Positions 4,701-6,008 of a DNA stretch of 6,008 nucleotides are shown piece after piece. The stretch is from CAZIRO01 sp964541595 (GTDB lineage Bacteria; Acidobacteriota; HRBIN11), in NCBI GenBank assembly GCA_964541595.1, contig CAZIRO010000168.1:1-6008 (forward strand). Reading direction: 5' to 3'. Both the position numbers and the translations under genes were made by a program. Under the pieces are notes generated by a model. That model saw nothing but the letters and a program-made list of their open reading frames with translations. It ran no database searches and was not told the DNA's origin. Each line of letters starts with the position of its first letter. Positions within the stretch are counted from its first letter, which is position 1.

Positions 4701-5396
4701 TCAGGTATCGTGTGCGGGCATGTCGACGTGACACTCCAGATATGCACGGATTTTCTGCAACGCCCGTCGATGCAGTCGTGATGCCCAGGAACGGCTGATA
4801 CCCAGAGATTCGGCGATTTCACTCAACCGTTTCCCGCCGTAGTAGAGTTCCCACACGATGTGGCGTTCATTCTGTTCCAGTGTGTGCAGCGCGCGCTGGA
4901 TCTGAGAATGCCATTCGCTGCGGATGACCTGGGTTTCTCCCGTATCCGTGCAGTGTTGCTCGGCGAGTTCCGGGAGATGGTATATGATGAAGATCACTGC
5001 GCCGGCCTGGAGCAGTTCCTCGAGCATCTGCAAACGACCGTGAACACGTATCCTCCGTTCCGGCGCGTCGCTGTATTGCATCATCCAGGCGTGCAGTCCG
5101 CGGAAAAAGCGGATCCGGTCCAGCATGCGGCGTGAGATGCCCTGCATCTTGCACAGACCGTCCAGGATGGATCCCCGAATACGGTAATACGCAAAAGTGC
5201 TGAACCGACATCCCCGGTTCACATCAAACCGTTCCACCGCTTCGATCAGCCCGATCTGCCCGTACGCGATGAGATCTTCCAGCGGTACGGCGCGTCCGAT
5301 GAGTTCCCAGATGGATTCGGCAATCTGATGCACGAGCCCCTGATGTTGCAATACCCGCCGATTGCGAAATGTCGTGGGTGTGTCGAACCCACTCAT
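4701..5396 (-). CDS. FliA/WhiG-type (sigma-28 class) RNA polymerase sigma factor
   Basis: An alternative sigma factor of 231 residues, close to the length of FliA (about 240). Region 2 is well kept: NRRVLQHQGLVHQIAESIW (12-30), then DLIAYGQIGLIEAVERFDVN (41-60), CRFSTFAYYRIRGSILDGL (63-81), which is the core-binding and -10-recognition segment with the IRGSILD element typical of FliA/SigD/WhiG rather than RpoD or ECF factors. SRRMLDRIR (88-96) begins the region 3 equivalent, which is otherwise divergent and contains a hydrophobic AGAVIFIIYHL stretch (131-141). Region 4 is clear: a helix with LEQNERHIVWELYYGGKRL, then the -35 helix-turn-helix SEIAESLGISRSWASRLHRR (192-211). The usual LPERE at the start of region 4 is LEQNE here. 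Start ATG at 5396 follows GAGGGGG by 4 nt. It lies 43 nt after the upstream gene and before the needle operon, so it probably activates this secretion system. Confidence 0.88.
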   Translation of the reverse strand: MSGFDTPTTFRNRRVLQHQGLVHQIAESIWELIGRAVPLEDLIAYGQIGLIEAVERFDVNRGCRFSTFAYYRIRGSILDGLCKMQGISRRMLDRIRFFRGLHAWMMQYSDAPERRIRVHGRLQMLEELLQAGAVIFIIYHLPELAEQHCTDTGETQVIRSEWHSQIQRALHTLEQNERHIVWELYYGGKRLSEIAESLGISRSWASRLHRRALQKIRAYLECHVDMPAHDT

Positions 5397-5439
5397 ATAG
5401 CCCCCTCACCCGTGCCGTTCTGAACATAAGTCGACATTT

Positions 5440-5817
5440 TTACCCGAAATGTTCAAAGGGCTGTATCGTGATGGGCGTTCCGGTGGGATCTGAGTTGGTG
5501 AGCGCACCGCTGTCCGTGGTGGCCAGAGTACGTGCAAGCCACTCTCGCAACCACGGTTCATGCGACAGCCAATCGATCATCCACCGGGTGAATTCGTCTT
5601 TCATCGTGTCAGACCACGTCCTGTACAGGGGGTGCCGGTCCATCCAGTGACGGATCACGATGCTGAGGCATGTGCGGAGATCAACACGGGGGTATCCCAG
5701 AATCCGCAGTGTGGTTTGAAAGAGAGCAAGGATCGCGGTCAGGTGATGTTCCTCCGGGGAACGTGGCATCTCAGGGGCGCCTTCATCTGCAGAACGGGTT
5801 CGTACGGTAGATTCCAT
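5440..5817 (-). CDS. Unrecognised Trp-rich 125-residue protein upstream of the sigma factor
   Basis: I do not recognise this protein. Residues 1-24 are polar (TRSADEGAPEMPRSPEEHH); 25-100 are mostly helical, with LTAILALFQTTLRILGYP (26-43), DLRTCLSIVIRHWMDRHP (46-63) and an amphipathic segment DEFTRWMIDWLSHEPWLREWLARTL (74-98 region). Six Trp lie between residues 58 and 93, several spaced 4-6 apart, suggesting an aromatic face for protein binding. The tail (101-125) is Thr/Pro-rich. No signal peptide; a membrane segment is unlikely given the charged residues. Start ATG at 5817 has a weak GGGGAA upstream; ATG at 5769 (residue 17) is possible. It is the first gene after a sigma-70-type promoter and just before the sigma gene, so a regulatory partner such as an anti-sigma factor or chaperone is conceivable. 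It shows no FlgM signature that I can see. Confidence 0.7.
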   Translation of the reverse strand: MESTVRTRSADEGAPEMPRSPEEHHLTAILALFQTTLRILGYPRVDLRTCLSIVIRHWMDRHPLYRTWSDTMKDEFTRWMIDWLSHEPWLREWLARTLATTDSGALTNSDPTGTPITIQPFEHFG

Positions 5818-5910
5818 GAGTTCCCCGCCGTGTGGTCTGCACGATGAGCGACCGGGGGGTTCGAGAGCGGTATACAGCCATCGATCACAACGCGGTGCGC
5901 GACATATTCT

Positions 5911-5939
5911 ATATTAAAAACGATTCAGCGTGATGTCAA
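5911..5939 (-). promoter_or_regulatory. Sigma-70-type promoter for the regulatory pair
   Basis: On the minus strand the -35 box is a perfect TTGACA (5934-5939), followed by a 17-nt spacer and TAATAT (5911-5916, 4 of 6 to TATAAT), in an unusually AT-rich patch for this region. Transcription would start near 5903-5905 and give a leader of about 86 nt before the ATG at 5817. This is the best housekeeping promoter in the window and would drive the 125-residue gene and the sigma factor, perhaps the whole cluster. Confidence 0.68.
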
Positions 5940-6008
5940 CTTTATTTCTGGATTCGGGACAGGCCATGGGACACCGTGGGTCCGCATGCGGTCATGCGCT
6001 ATCCCCAG
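5940..6008. other. Right-edge non-coding stretch
   Basis: No gene is supported here on either strand. Apart from the AT-rich TTTATTTCTG next to the promoter, which could act as an UP-like element, there is a 10-bp palindrome CCGCATGCGG at 5982-5991. A divergent gene could begin beyond the window. Confidence 0.4.

Noticed and set aside
5421..5455. Inverted repeat TGAACAT ... ATGTTCA around the end of the 125-residue gene
   Set aside because: Only 7-bp arms with a 21-nt spacer, partly in coding sequence; the GAAC/GTTC resemblance to a LexA site fails on spacing.
5783..5881. 32-codon upstream reading frame in the leader of the 125-residue gene
   Set aside because: It starts with an ATG lacking a ribosome binding site and overlaps the next gene out of frame; no support for translation.
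1..6008. Insertion sequences, tRNA genes, CRISPR arrays or attachment sites
   Set aside because: No terminal inverted repeats with a transposase, no tRNA-like cloverleaf and no regularly spaced repeats were seen on reading both strands.

Overview
The window holds one strand-coherent gene block. Every credible gene lies on the minus strand and reads from right to left: about ten genes for a non-flagellar type III secretion system (T3SS, injectisome) and its apparent transcriptional control. The cluster comes from a moderately GC-rich, Gram-negative-type bacterium; the injectisome spans two membranes and SctJ is exported. I cannot name the organism. The needle, chaperone and inner-rod proteins are recognisable at family level but are not close copies of the Yersinia, Salmonella or Pseudomonas versions, so an environmental or less-studied lineage is likely.

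In transcription order: the right end (5818-6008) is a gene-free leader with a good sigma-70-type promoter (-35 TTGACA, 17-nt spacer, -10 TAATAT). Next come an unrecognised Trp-rich 125-residue protein (5440-5817) and a FliA/WhiG-type (sigma-28 class) RNA polymerase sigma factor (4701-5396). A 198-bp gap follows, with a perfect 11-bp inverted repeat and two CCTGCAGG palindromes. The structural operon then runs: a small unrecognised gene in the sctE position (4230-4502), needle subunit sctF (3970-4230), TPR needle chaperone sctG (3546-3950), inner rod sctI (3063-3527), inner-ring lipoprotein sctJ (2208-3053), a putative sctK (1265-2197), a 161-bp gap full of GTCAC repeats, the ATPase stator sctL (462-1103), and the N-terminal 147 residues of the ATPase sctN, cut by the left edge (1-442).

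The genes form a coherent assembly line. SctG, perhaps with the sctE-position protein, would keep needle subunits soluble. SctI joins the needle to the basal body, and SctJ forms an inner-membrane ring. SctK and SctL belong to the cytoplasmic sorting platform, with SctL holding the SctN hexamer. The order E-F-G-I-J-K-L resembles the Ysc-type virC operon without yscH, and here sctN follows sctL directly. The most unusual points are the FliA-class sigma gene at the head of an injectisome cluster and the two structured gaps (1104-1264 and 4503-4700), which break an otherwise tightly packed operon and probably carry control elements.
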